DNA of 64,000 nucleotides, from positions 3,860,001 to 3,924,000 of the forward strand of contig NC_090952.1 in the NCBI RefSeq assembly GCF_040807025.1, read 5' to 3'. The stretch's first letter is position 1. Each line of letters opens with the position of its first letter. Shown piece by piece: positions 1-13,900 of the stretch. The notes under the pieces were generated by a model. The model saw only the letters and a program-made list of their open reading frames with translations, did no database searches and had not been told where the DNA came from. This stretch comes from Struthio camelus (taxonomy: Eukaryota > Chordata > Aves > Struthioniformes > Struthionidae). A program made the translations under genes and the position numbers.

Positions 1-2415
1 CTCCCTGAGGCTCTCCGTTCTACTGTCCCCAGGAGCAGGCGGTGCCAGCCCAGCCCAGATGCTCTGACTGAGGGCGGCCAGAGATCTGTTTAACCTCCAC
101 TCTAGGCCACTGGTACTACCTGGAGTGCTCCCGGAAGGAGGGAGAGCAGCTGCAGGGATGAGGTCCAGCTGCCTGTTGAGGAGGATAGAGTCTTTAACAT
201 TGGACTACCTTATCCCAGGAGGCATCAGCAGGTTTCAGCCCTGAGTTCTTCTGCTTCTGGACAAAATTAAGGAAGTAACACTTTCCCCAGAAAGCAGGGT
301 TTTTCTGTCTTCCACTCTCAAAAAAACATTCTACAAGAAAAAATGGCCATTTTTCTCCTGGTAGTGATTTCCAAGACCTGCTGGCAATGTTCAAGGCTGT
401 GTGAGATGGAAGATACTTGCAGAGACTTCAAAACAAGCCTAGGAAGCTAAATTCTCCAAATAGGTATCCATCTAGGGTCACCAAGGACATTATAGATGTC
501 AACTGGGTCTTTGATCCAAAAGTTGGGTTATACCCTGTCTTTCCCATCCTGTGTAAGATCTAACCCCCACATCTGGTCCTTAGATCCCTGGTCTTCAGCC
601 CTGGTAGTTGCAGCAAAGGAATAAGAGCAAGTCCCAAGGCCACAGAGCAAGGGAAGAATTCAGAGATGGCTCAAAAGTGCTCACTCCCAAGAGCCAGAGT
701 GCCTCCCTTCTCCCCACTGCTGTCTGCAGATGAGTTTAGACAACACAAAGTACTCATCTGTATTAATCAAGAGTAACCAGCTCTCCCCAAGTGCTGCACA
801 ATGTTGAATGCTCCCAGCTTCCCAGCTTCTAAAACTGTTCTGGGCTAAAGTAAAACCTTATTTGAAGTCCTGGAACTTCAACTTTTCCCCAAAGTTTCAG
901 ATCAAGCATTTAGGAAGACTCTTTCTGTGACATCCCGATCAGAGGATAAGCTTTAGGATATCCAGTGGTTAGGTCTTCTAGCCATCCTGGAGTGACACTA
1001 ATGGAATTCCCTGCTGAGATTACAGAGAGAGTGATCTCAGTGCTAGGATATGGACAGCAGCTTTCTACAAGCAGACAGGCATGAGGTCGAGGACCTCCGT
1101 GGTGTGCTTATATCTTTGGTTTTATATTATGCTCAAGCACAGTACATCAATGTGTAACCCAAATCCTTACTGGAGGATTGCACCAAAGCGATGGGCAGAG
1201 TGTAGTTCCTGGGCTCAAAGGGAACTTAGCAAGAGAGAAGGATGCGGTCAAACAGGCCATGAGCTAACACACTCACGTGCACACAGCATTAAGTGTATGA
1301 GTATATCCTTTGTAAAGTAGGTCACATCAACAAGAGGCTGGCTGAGTGAAATGGGATGCTCTGGTGTGCTGCATATTAAAATTAACATTATGAGTCGCTC
1401 GCTCCTCCCTCTGGAGTCCCTGTAGGCTTAGCTGCTCCTTCCTTTCACAGGCAAAACCATGAAGAAGAAGAAAAGGCCTTGGGAAGAGCTGTAGAGAGTC
1501 TGGCCCTTGTGATATGCACAGAGGTGGGATTTCCTGGAGTTGGAGCCAGCTGCCTAGGAGAGGAGATGGGGCTTTGGTGCCCTCAGCTTTGCCAGATGGG
1601 AGACATGAGGAGGAGGCCGCTGGTCCCAGAGTCTGGAGGGAAAAGAGAGCAGAGGAGGGTTCCTGACCTCTAAGTGAGCGGGGGCTGGCAGGGACACACT
1701 CCTTTGGGCCAGGCAGTCAATGCGTGCCTCAGCTGGAGGGCTGTGGACTCGTGGGATGGATGCAGGTAGGGAGAGGGGAGGCTGATGGGCCAACTGTACT
1801 GCATCAGCAGTGCTTAGTATCTATAGTGTTACATTGCAGGCACCATATATAAATTTCAAACATCTACCCTGGATTACGGGAGTGTTGTGTGGACTCCCAG
1901 GAAGCTCTTTCAACAGTGTTTACCTCCCCAGCCCAGGTGCCAAAGAGAAAGGTGTCCATCTCCCCACAGGCATCTCCCAGTGTAGTGGCATCTCCCCTCT
2001 TCCTCCTTCCCACTCACCACTTCAACCCTCCTCAGCTGTCAGCCAGGGAGGTGTTGGATCCATAGCCTGGAGTAACTGCCCTGCCACCACCAGGGCTCAG
2101 CCTCAGCTCACCACCTGCAAGCACTGGGCTGACCGTATGCCTTGAAAGGGGGAACACGTCTAGAGGAAGCAGAGTGGGGATCACCTCTGTCATCCTGTTG
2201 CTAGGTCATGCAGGTCTTCACCCAGGCCAAGTCAGAGCCAAAGTATGGACTTGCATTGCTCATCCCCTGCAGCTGGCTCAGGTGGCTCCTGCAGCTGGGC
2301 TGTGTCTGCACAGAACTGCACACCGGCTGAGCCCCGGCAGCAGTATAGACAGGCCCTGAGACTGACTGCCCATGCCGATAGCAGGGAGGGAGGGGGCTTT
2401 TCTCTAGTCTGGAGC

Positions 2416-2441
2416 AAATAAATAAATAAATAAATAAATAA
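2416..2441. repeat. (AAAT)n microsatellite
   Basis: About 6.5 perfect AAAT units. Confidence 0.95.
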
Positions 2442-4689
2442 GTCATCCCTGGAGCTCCCCAAAGGTGCCATTAAGGAGCAGAGAGTTAGTGATTAGTGGC
2501 AACAGGAAAGGGAAAAAAAATATATAAACAAAGAAGTCATCGTCTTGTCCGTGGGGAGAGCACTTCTAAAAATCCTTTAACAGGGCTCATTAAATATTCA
2601 TGGCCTCAGTGGCTGGCTATACATCCTGATTAGCCCATGACTTCAGCTCCTGTAGTCCAGGGTGTTTCTGCCCTTCACCAAGGAAATAAAAGCAGACGGT
2701 CTATCCCAGCAGCCATTCAGGCCCCTGAGCATTGGCACAGAGAGCTCATGAGCCCATGAAACCCCTCCTGACATTCCTACTGACAAGTAAAGCATGGTGA
2801 GTGCAGATGAGAGCTGCTGCTTTGCTGCAGGGTGCGAAATGGGACCAACCTGCACAAGAAATAAAATGAAAGAGAAGGATAAGAAACCAGCAGGGAACAA
2901 GGAGGCCCAAAGGCCTGCTTTCAGGTGTTTTCTTCCTTTGGAGACACACTTCTGCCAGCCACAGTCTTGGCATGAGACTCAGGGGAGGTGAAACCTTCCA
3001 AAACGACACCCTAATGTAACCAGGCCTACTGGAGCACAGCTACACAACTCACTGGGTTAGACACTGATGGGATGCAATGCAAGCCTTCACTGCAATCATT
3101 CAGGAGGGCCAGCTGACCAGGTTAAAACAGGTGTGCCCTCTCTACTCTCTGTACTCTCTTGCTCTTCTGCCGAAGAACATTCGACTCAACCACTTCTTCA
3201 ACCAGAGGAATAGTCCAAGGCCTCTTCCTTTCCCCCCTTCCTTTAACGATATTAATATTTTATTACTTTTCATTGGAAGAAACATGCAAATGAATGTGTG
3301 TGGGAAGGCCCTGGAGTCTTCCAATGTTAACAAAACAAGTAAACAAGGATTGTCCTCCTTATGAACGATGTTAACACAATATACAAATGTTGTTCTACAA
3401 TCGATAACCTCATAGGAAACTCGGGTGGCTGGAGGCTATGTTACTACATTATCTCAGATTGTCATTAAAAGGTTTCTGCTTTGTTAATCAGTTTTTTTTT
3501 TTCCTAAGCAGAATGAGAATTTCTTTCAAACATTGCAATAAGATTGGAGAAACATAGAACTGCACAGAGCCTCATGGCTTAACCAGGCCTATCCCTAGCA
3601 TCACAGGAGCTGTCACATAATCCCCAAGCACTTGTAAGGGGATAGGAATATTTGCAGCCATAACACTATAGTGTGACACCAAGGCTATAGACTCAAGAGG
3701 CAAAGCTTATTATAGCTTCACTGCCTCAGATATCCTAAGCATAGAAAGGAAACAAGCAGCAAAAGTGCTTGAAACAATCACAAACAATGTCCTGACACCC
3801 TTACTTGGCAAGGAAAATGAAACCAGGAGTTCCTGCATCGTGGTCCTCTGCTCTTTGAGCTAAAGGAGTGTACAGCTCTGCAAAGCTCTTACTCAGTTTG
3901 ACTGTTAGCAGGAGATAGTCAAATGGGAGATTTGGGAAGATATAAAATCCAGAATAAGATTTCACTGTAAAGTATCCACTCAAAAATGTCTGGATGAGGA
4001 GTGTGAGATTTACTGCTTCCAAATTTTAGCCACTAGTCTCAAGATGGAACCTAAATAAAGACAAAAGTGTAATGCAACATTAACCTTCTCAGTTCAGAGA
4101 AGGCAAAGTCCTAAAAGCATCACATCTTCCAAAAGTCATGATAATTGCAATATTATATGTACAGAGTCTCAGATGATTTTGTATAAAAGTATAAAAAATA
4201 GGAGCATTGACACTAGAAAAGAGGGGAAAACAGTGACAGTGCCCACTTATCATAAAATTAGGTTAACTTTACTGAAAATGGGAGCTGTAGGTGCAAATTA
4301 TGCTGTAAGATTGGGTCCCTTAAGAAAGTTTTCTGGGATTAATTTCCCTGGCTATTCAGGGTGTAAGTAATTGGGGCTTACGAGGTCCAGCTGCACTAAA
4401 CCATATAACACAACATCGCCAATTTTCTTCCATTACAGTGTTTCAAATTCATTCCAGTTTCAGCCATCACTTACCGAATCTTGTGTATGAAAAGCAGAAA
4501 TATTGCACGTGTAGCTCAGTCTAAGAAGCAAGAGCTGTACAGAGCAAATGGGATGCTCAGGTTCAACACAGCAATCTTGGCTCCGCATGACCAAGCCAAT
4601 CTCTTCCCAGATTCAAGTCCCATGACTCACTCAATCACTTCCATAAACATCTCCCTTTGAAACATCAGCCTGTTTTTCTCACTGTTCAG

Positions 4690-4870
4690 CCTGGCCTGGG
4701 CCAGTGGGTAGAGTAATTATGTTAATTCTGCCATCAAAATGATTAGCCATTCCATTTCAGCCAAGAAAATGCTGGAAATTGGCTCATGATTTATTCTGTA
4801 CTCTTATTTCATCTCATCCTTTTAACACGGCACTTGGGTCTCCCTGCAGCTCGCTGGCCAATTAGTGGAA
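4690..4870. promoter_or_regulatory. Candidate conserved non-coding element (homeodomain-type sites)
   Basis: This AT-rich island in ordinary sequence has several TAATTA/ATTAG-type cores (TAATTAT near 4713, ATGATTAGCC near 4740, CCAATTAG near 4858). No ORF. The call rests on motif density only. Confidence 0.25.
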
Positions 4871-7800
4871 TCAAAGGAGGCACATAGAAATGCAGGCCTT
4901 AAACGCAGCTCAGGTCCATGCATTGGCAGGATCTGGATGGATCCGTTCCTTGGGGTTCTAGGGAAATGTCATCTCCCTTCCTCTGGGGATCCTCCACCAT
5001 GCCGGACTTCACCTCCTTCATCTTCAAGAAACTACCTCCTTGGGGACAGGCAGTTCTTAAGTTCAAGAGTTTCTATTTGTAATGGAGAATCTCTGAGCTC
5101 AATCTGAAGATGAAAGAGACTGGTCTTTTACAACCTAAAAGAGTGATAAAACTGCAAGAATAGAAACCACATCTGCAGCTAGAGGCAACGAGTAGTAACT
5201 GCGACTGCAAGGGGCCAAATAGACTCTCTCATTCAATTCCCCTTTGCTCCCTAGCAGTGCTGGATGGATCACTGTGACGAGAGTATTTTCTCTAATCTGC
5301 TTTTGTGTGCCCCCTCCCCGAGATCTCCAGCACTTCCCTGGGAAATGTTCTGTGGCCTGACACATCTCTCAGTCAAGACATTTCCCTGGCATTTCATTTT
5401 AAATTATAAGCCTGTTCTTCTTTGTTGCATTCCCGTTATGCCTTGATATTTCCTCTCCTTCCCTGCATGCACATTTTATTTGATAGCAAAACAGAGAAGC
5501 AATTCCCTGTGCCATCTATTCGGAGCGCCACACATCTGGCCCTTTTACCCTGACCATGATTTTTTCCTGGTCTACCTGATTGTCACTGTGGTCCATTAAA
5601 ACTTCAGACACTTCCCATAACTTAAAGCCTGGGAGCTCCATGAAGCATCTGGAGGGCATGTCAGGAGGGTCTTCCCAGAGCTGAACAGAGCCAAGCCATC
5701 CCCGCTGTCTGCCATACCCTTAACAAATCCCTCTAAACATATTCTACAGGCCTGCTGTGTCAACATATGTCACAGCGTGCGCACATGTGATCACAATACC
5801 TCTCCGCTCTCACTCTTGTGAAACATGTCCCTAAGCGCGTTCTCTGGCTCTCTAGCATAGCATCACTCTAACCTGGCTACACAGGGCAGTGCTGACTTAA
5901 ACTCAGCCAGGTCAGGGCCTGGGCTGCTTGGGTCCACGTGTCTGCTTGCAGGGACAGCCTGAGTCCCTTCCTTGCCCGCATAGTCAGGTTACAGCACGGA
6001 ACAAGTTCATCCTCCCAGGAAGAGCTGAGCCACTACCACCTTGGAGCTGATCTGTCTCCTACGAACCTGTCTCAGGCCCATTCCTGCAAGCTGCTAAGTG
6101 GAAGTGACTCCCAGGTTCTCCTGGGGCAGCCTTCCCATTTATCTCAATGAGAGCAGTGACATCCTGGACTGTGATACATGAGGCATGCCATGTTCCCCTG
6201 CACCATGACATCTCTGGGTTTTCTGCTTTGCTGCCTCTCCATGGCACTCTCCCATGAGATGTCTATCACTGCTGGAGGGTGATGGCTTCTGCACTAAGGC
6301 CAGCAGGCAGCAATAATTCCTAGAAGAAAATGCATTATTTGGACTTTCCTAAAAAAAAAAAAATAAGCAGACAAGTTTGACGTGACATTGCCTGATTTTG
6401 AACTTTCAAAGCTGCTCCTTTTTTAATTCAGGTTGATGAACACAGGATAGGCTAGTGGCCTACTGGAGACAGAGCAGTATGTTAAACTCTAACTGTCAAG
6501 TACAGGTCATAGAGCGCTAGACCAAACCGAAGTGCCAACTGTCTTGCCTCAGCTACAACCAGCCTGAGTGGGGCATCTGGTTAAAGAGTCTCCCCGTGTG
6601 CAGTGAAGCTCCACCCAAAGCACAAGCACACATGGTCCTCTGAAACTCTGAGCACTTTGATTTCTCCCATTGTGAGGTTGGGAAGTTTGATTCATTAATT
6701 TCTAGACAGGGTGCTAAGCATCTGGCATCTGTGTCCATTCAGGAAGGTATGTACAGACTGACTCCATAGATACCAGTGCTCCTCAGTCCCAAAAACGATC
6801 TAGGAGAGAAAGAAGAATTATCATAGCTCTAGCTACCGTGAAACATAGAGCAGTCCTCACAAAGGTGGTGCGGCTGGTGGCACTGAGGTCTCAGAGCTAG
6901 GCAGGCTGACCAGGGTCACGGAAGGATTTTGGACTGGCTACTAGCCTGATATCAGATATCCCAAACCCCAGACAAAGTGTTTTATCCATGAAACTAGGAG
7001 AAACATTGTCTTATGCCTCAAAACCAAAGAAGTTCCTATGCCATTTGGCTCCTCTTCCCCAGCCTTGCACCGGGCAAATTATCTGAATGGCATTAAAAGA
7101 CAGTCGGGTTTTCAAAAAGTCCTCCTGAGCGGCAGCACAGGAGTCCTGGACTCTGAGAGATGATCAGAGTAAAGCTGTTCTCTGTAACATTTGCTTTACT
7201 ATTACAGGTTTCTCCACTCTCATGAGCTCAAGTTTGAGATCCACCAGCAAATCAGGAACAGTCTCTCTCCATAAGTAAGTCATCCAAACTGAGCCACCAA
7301 AGGAGAATCTGGGCAGCATGAAATGAGATTCACATGCCACTCAGTGGAATCAGTATCAAAGTTTAACTCAAGCCTTTCCAGGCTATCAAAGCATGCAGAG
7401 TCCTTGCACCAAGCTGGAACTGCACAGATTCAAGTGACTTTTAAAATACTCTTGCGCGTTCATCGGGGGTGGGGGAGGGGAAAGGGAGTTTCCCCTGAAA
7501 AGTGTGAGGGGTTGGAATTTGGGGGTTGATCTGAATGGCAGCATCATTCCCAAATTAAAATACTGCAGGAAGGAGGAAAGGTGGAGAGAGAAACATTCCC
7601 CCCCCCCCCATGCTGCAGCCCTGAACTCCTCTGCCCAGCTGCTCCAGAGCCAAGGGCTATAAATTACCAGGAAGTGACTTTTCTCGTAAATGGTTTTAAT
7701 TTTTGTTTTTATGTTCGGAGGGGGAACTGTGAGATCTATAGCACAACAGATTGCTACTGGTTCTCCCACAGAGCTCTTGGGCATCTTTCAGCCTTTTTTT

Positions 7801-10267
7801 TTTCTGCTTTCCCATTAATGGGCAGCCCTAAAGCAAAACCAAGGAGGCTCATTGTCGGTCAAGATCATTCCCAGGCCCAAGACGGAGACGGACAGATGCA
7901 GCCGGTGCCCAATAATTGCTTCTTTCATGTCGTCATTTCTCACTGGCAGGAAGAGGGAGGTAGTGAAGTCTTAAAGGGAGATGCTGCTGCATCAGCTGGG
8001 GCATCCCTGGTTTATTGGGGTTGCTGGGCTCTGATACTTCCTTCTGACTCAGTCCTTCCTTGCATATGTGCTTTGCACTTAGGCACACGTGGCCAGCATC
8101 CTGCAGAGATGGACACGCGGATTTGGAGCAGAGACTGTCACATTGCACCCTTCTAAGACAAGGAAACGAACTGAATTGGGAATGTTGCTCTCAGCAAGAG
8201 TTGTTGTAACCTGGCAAGAAGAATCTGAGATCAAATCCCAGGAAATCTTTCCCCCTGCTTTCTTTCTGGGCATTTCCATGCCCAGAGATCCTCTTTCCAA
8301 GGATGGAAAGTATGCAAGGCTGCAAGTGGGAAGGGAACTTTCGGAGTCTGGTAGCAGGGCTGCTGCCAGTATGGTATTTAGTGCATTAGCTGCCACAGTG
8401 CAGGGTCATGGCTTCTACATCCTTCCAGGACAGTGATAGAGAAAATCATCCCAAATCATCTAGTACAGACAGACGACTGATTCACTCTGCCTGTGCTGGA
8501 AGCAGAACCAGGCTGACAGGGGATATGGATCAGAGACACGCTAGCTGGCTGGTCGTGAGCCTGCAAAGGGCTCTGGGTACAGCCTAACCACATGGCTGTA
8601 GTTTGATGTACCCATACCAAGGCTGGGTCTTACACGATCTGAGCAGATTGACAGGTTGAGAGCCACACTAGTCTGAGGATCTCTCCCCCACACTGCCTTT
8701 CTGTGCAAAGACCCCTCCTTACAAGCAAGCCCCTGGCTTGCATACTTTGATAACCTTTTTGGGCTCCAATGAGTGCTCTGAGATGAAGGCTTGAGGTCAT
8801 TAAACACAAAGCACTGTTACCAGCCTAAACATCACAGACATTGCTGAAATTGTGCCATCAAATCTGGGAAGCCTGGAATACAGCTGCTAGAGAGCAGCAG
8901 ATGTGTGATCTCCTGCAGAGCAGCACACACGTAATCTCTGAGGCTGCCAGATCTCTGAGTTAACAGCAGCTATTCCTGAGCAACAAGCTTTGCTGTGTCT
9001 GTGTCACTCCGCGGCTGCCGAGTCCTGCCCAGCATTCCTTGGGATCAAATCTCCTTCAGATATCTGGACCAGGGATCCTGCTTAAAGCTTCTTCCTTCCA
9101 TTTCCCCCCGGGTAGCTCAGGGGTAGAGAGATAAGTAACTTGCCTGAGGACAAAGGACTGAGCACCACATATAAGACTACAGGTCACAGATTATCCCAAG
9201 CCAGTGCTAATTTTTACATGACAAGGGGGATAGCCCTTTTACTACCCAAGGGGATGCAGAAAGTTGGGAAACAGAATACAGCTAGAAGTCAGGGCAGAAA
9301 TTTGGGTTGGCTGAGGTATTTTTGGTCCAGCTGAGATTCCCTCCACCTTCTGCACTTCTGCCCCATTTGCTACTCCTTACAAATGAGATGAATGGTTGGG
9401 GACAATACCATCCTGCACTACCTCCCTCTAGGGCACTCAGGAGAGTGCAGTCAGTGGGCCGTTCAGCCAGATGGTGTGGGGACAGATGTGTTACTGCTCT
9501 GTGCTGTTTTGGAAACTTTCTCCTTCACCACTTTGTTGCTGGGAGCATTATTTTCTTGCCAAAGGAGCAATTCAGAACTCAGGTAAGAAGTGCCTCCCCA
9601 CATCTGGATCCAAAGTCCTCACATCTGGATCCAACAGCTGTAGCTATTTAAGATGAGAATCAGCTGTCAGAGAATACAAAAATCAGCTTCCAGCCTTTGC
9701 TATGGACCCTCATTGCCCTCCTACATGTATCCTGAAACAGCATCACACACGATGACAGACCTTCCATGTTCAGCCTGACCAAGCATCCCTGGCAGAGGTC
9801 AGGGCTGTCCTTGCTCCCAGACCCCCAGCCTGTGTCAACCAGCAGTGCCTTTGCTCTTCCTGCAGGCTGAGCTGCCTCTGCTGTCCGCATGGCACTTTCC
9901 CATCCACCATACCGAGCAGTGCAAGGGCCCCTTGCTAAGCAGAGCAGGGAGGGGTTAGCAGAGCAGCCCCTTCTCTATTAATGCAATGGAGACGGCATGC
10001 ATAGAAAAGTAGAGGCTGCAAAGCCTTGCAACTTCTGCTGCTGTCTGGCCTCCCCAATAATATAGCCATCCCAAAAGTCAGCCCTGATGAACAGGATCAG
10101 CTCTTCTGGAGGGACACTTTGGAGGGGGTACAAGTTTCTCATGGGGAAGAGCCCACCTCATGTTTTACCAAAACTCATTCACCCCATTTCTAGGAGTAAC
10201 GTGTTCTGCTGCAGGCCTTTTGAGTAGGACCAAAGAGCCTTGCGCTCTCCTGTTCCTCTGCCCCAGC

Positions 10268-10306
10268 TCATTACCATTGTCATTACCATTACCATTATCG
10301 TTACCA
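10268..10306. repeat. (CATTAC)n hexanucleotide repeat
   Basis: About six imperfect copies of CATTAC/ATTACC with GT and CG substitutions. Confidence 0.85.
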
Positions 10307-10599
10307 GTGGTAAAGCACTTCTTCCTAAACCCGTCCCTTTGAAAGTTCTGTCTTTGACCTCCACATCTCTTAATGCTCTGCACTTCCACTCCTCATGTCC
10401 TTACTTGCTGGCCTGCGTCAGGGCATCTGAGCTTCCTATCAGCACACCAGCTAGCACAGGGCACACTTGGGCAACCGCCCTCACACATGGGCTCTGGCCA
10501 AACACCACTTTATCCCAACATAAGCCCAAACTGCTCCCAGAAAAATCATTTGTCCCTGGCCGCTCATCCTTCCCTCCCTTCTTCTGGCTACATCCTGAG

Positions 10600-10900
10600 G
10601 CTACTTGATTTAGAGGGCCATCAAGAAGGTCATAGGGTTTGAACACATGACATACAAGGAGATGCTGAATAAAAAGGCTTTGTTACTCTGTAGAAGAAAT
10701 TTTCAATGGGAGGAGATCTAACTGCTGTCTTCAACTACCCAGTGGGGCATTATAGAGAAGATGGAGCCAGACTCCCAAAGGTACACTGCAAAAGGACAGT
10801 GAGCATAAGCTGTAATGAGGGAAGCTCCAAATGAATAAGGGAAAGCAGGAGGGTGGCCTTCAGGTTTCCAGGGATTCCTGGATTTTTCAGTGGTTTCTAT
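10600..10900 (+). mobile_element. CR1 LINE fragment (3' region), sense strand
   Basis: The stretch reads like the 3' part of sauropsid CR1. It has an AGAAGGTCATAGGGTTTGAA segment, then GGAGATGCTGAA, GGAGGAGATCTAACTGCTG, a CTTCAACTACC segment, GAGAAGATGGAGCCAGACTC and AAGGACAGTGAGCA. It is 5'-truncated and diverged, with no intact reverse transcriptase. The ends are approximate. Confidence 0.75.
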
Positions 10901-13900
10901 CTTATGGAGAGACAGATCAGGAACTAGATCCAGCTAAGAACTGACCCAGCCAAAATACAGTTTGCTGCTGGATCATGCCCCTTCACCAGCTCATTACCTG
11001 AGCATTGTCCACAGCTGCTTAGAGGTGATGCTTTACAGAGGGAGGTCAAGGCAAGGTTTTCAAGGAAAGGCAGCGGTTTTTATTAGGATAGCTTCACAGA
11101 GCTTTATCAGAAACAAATAGAAAAACTCATATGGCAAAGTCTGAAGAATTCCTTGGGACAAGGGGCACGCTGAGGGACTTTGTGAAGGAAACGCTGTCCT
11201 GGGAGCAGCCTCAACATTAATGCCCTTTATCATTTCCGATAGTTTTGTTGCATTTACAGACTAGGTCACAAGAGGGAGCAATTGCTCTGTTTGTCATACT
11301 GAGCCAACCCTGTCCTCAGGCACTGTCTTTAGGGAGCAGCAGGGGTTGAAGCCTGGATCTGCGGGTTTCTTTTTTGCTTAGGCTACTGTCCCAGTGGATA
11401 CCTGGGTATGAACAAATTTAACACTCAAATTCGAACTTTGGCTCCATGTCCCCTGCACAAGCAAGCTTAGTAGCGAGTCCAGTGCTCTGCAGGGAAAGGC
11501 CCTTTAGGACGACTCACACCAGCTACCTTTCTGTGCCTGCACCCCACCTTTGTCCCACAGTCTGTGGGCACCTCTGGGTTCTTGCGGTAACCCCACTCCC
11601 AGCAAGGGTATCCAAGAAACAGCTCTGCAGGTGCTCATGGCCCTCCATACCTGGGGGCTGCAGCCAGCGACATGGCCAGGTCCCACAGGGATGGTCCCCA
11701 GTGCCGGGCTAAGGGAGCTGACTGAAGCATGGGCAGGACCCCCCCCCCCCCACCCTCCACCTCTCACAGCTCAGCCCCTGCCGTCTGAGCTGTGCCCTCC
11801 TTACATCCCACCTTCAAGCGCTTGCCTGGGGCAATGCCGCCTTGTAACCTGGCACCACCTCACTTTCCTCCCAGCTTTCCCTTTCAAAGGAAGCCCCCAG
11901 GAGCTGGATGCTGTCTCAGAGCAGTACTCAGAAATTTCTCTATCCCCAGCTTTCTGGTCTAAGGCTACCACAGATGAACACACCTTTGTGCTGCATGGGT
12001 CTAAGCCCTTGGACTGGCCCATATCTTCATGTCCAAGTGCCCTCAAGCTTCCAAGGGTGCCTGAGATCTCAGCTGGGATGCAAAACTTGGGAATCACACA
12101 GCTCACAGCCCTGTATTTTGGGATGTGGCTGCATCTCATAACTCTCCAGGAACATTTGGGAAGATGAAGACCTGTGTCATAGCTAAGGACTGCTTGATGG
12201 ACAGCCTGCAAGCACCGCAGCAGGGAAGAGACAGAGTCACAAGATGAGAGGAAAGAAGATAGCCGGGAAGCCATATGTGAAGCTGGCAGCTCCACTGCAT
12301 CTGCCCCATGAGAAGGATGGAAGTGGGAGAGCAATGAAGGAGGTCGGTAATAAAATGTCCACAGTGCCAAGAGCTGGTAGTGCTGGGCCTGGGACTCCAC
12401 CACTGCAGCTTGGCTGGACTTAGTGCTGTTGAGCATCTGCAGAGCTATCTCCATCTGCTCCAGGTGCCCCAACAGCTTCCCAGGGGATGATCAGCAGTGG
12501 GAGTCTGTTTGGTTCACAAACCCTCCCCCTGGCAGTCTGGCTGGTCTAGGGGTTGGGATGGCTAAGGAGATAAAATGCCAGGAAGAGCAGGCTGCTTTCC
12601 TTACTTCCACTCCCAGCTCTGCAGGCTCATATGAGACAATTTGCCATGCTTTCTTCAAAAAAGCCCTGCCATCATTGCCTGGCCCACACAGAGACCATTT
12701 CTCATTGCTGTCTCACTCATCATCCTCCAGTGGAATTTGGTCTTATGGAGGTGGTGTCTGGGGAAGGAAATAAAATCAGGCAAGATCTCCCATTTTAGTC
12801 AATGTGACACATCTTGAGAGGGTGGAGCGGTGAGCTTGCAGAGTGTGCCAGGGAGATGTTGCATCATTTATCTGGCCATGAAAAATAGGTTTAGCACGGC
12901 TTCTCCTAGGGAGCGACTGCAACTCGTGCTGGCCAGGAGTGTCCCAAGCAAAGGATTTTCATCAGAAAAACAATGGTTCATTTGAACTGGAACTATTCCA
13001 CTCCTCCAAATGCTCCTCAATAAAAAAATGTTTGGAAGTAGTTGAAATGTCCCATTTGTCAACACAATCATTTTTCTTAGGACAGCTTTTCCTCCTGAAA
13101 CTATCTCTGAATTTGACTGACACAGAAGTGGCCTGTTTGGAATGGACATTTCCATAATAGCAATTTGGCCTCTCAGTTTCTGAAATTGTTCATCGAATTC
13201 AAGACGGAAAAACTGCTGAAGCTCATGCTCAGGGAGAAATCCTTTCTCAGCAGCTTCAGCCATCAGAAACCAGGCCAGCTACTTTCCTTACTCTCTGTCC
13301 AAGCCAGCAAGGCATGCCTGCATGAACCCTTAGGCCTTGCCGAATACTTCATGGAAGTTCAGGGCCACCCAGCACAAAGCTGACAGTGCAAAGCCACAGC
13401 TGTATAAATATCTGGGAGTGCTGGCCATAACCCTTCCTCCAGGATACCTGGGACCTCTCAGCGTGTGTGCGGCAACCAAGAAAGAAGTGCTTTAGCCTCA
13501 CTTTCATCCCCTGTGGGCTCTAAAGAGGGAACAGCTGCATCTCCTCTCCCATGGAGTTGCAGCTAGGCCTGCAGCAAAGGTCTTGGTTTATCAAGCAACC
13601 TTTGTGTTCATCCCTCCATGCATCGCCAAGCCACCCACCTCCTGCAAACAGCTCCAGTCTTTCCATGAGGAACAATATGGAGGTCCAACGACACAGGGCA
13701 CACAGGTAAAGGAGGCACAGGGGAATGCTCTGGAAAGGTGGAGAGTTGGGAAGGAGGCCCTGGGCCTGAGCCACATGAGATAGCCAAGGTGCTAGTCACA
13801 TAGGCTGAGGGGCTGGCCCTGAAGGGCTCACAGGCTAAACAAGCACAACTGGAAACCAGGCAGAGAGGGAGCAATTTGCCCAAAGCGACTCATTGCTTAC

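Larger units (their letters stand above)
1..10599. other. Intergenic stretch without recognised gene
   Basis: No ORF here resembles a known protein. The longest (7581-8156 plus, 191 codons) contains low-complexity runs and has no recognisable domain. Contents are the (AAAT)n tract, a C12 run (7598-7609), the hexanucleotide repeat at 10.27 kb and AT-rich patches at 2.5-2.65, 4.7-4.87 and 7.65-7.75 kb. Confidence 0.7.

Noticed and set aside
7581..8156. 191-codon plus-strand ORF
   Set aside because: It begins in a poly-C (proline) run, passes through a poly-T (phenylalanine) run and has no recognisable domain or splice context.
8440..8520. Phrase resembling CR1 (CCCAAATCATCTAGTACAGA)
   Set aside because: Only about 20 nt of resemblance without the flanking CR1 order; not enough to call.
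9105..9135. tRNA A-box-like GGGTAGCTCAGGGGTAGAG
   Set aside because: No B box (GGTTCGAATCC-like) or cloverleaf follows within tRNA distance. At best it is a decayed SINE head.
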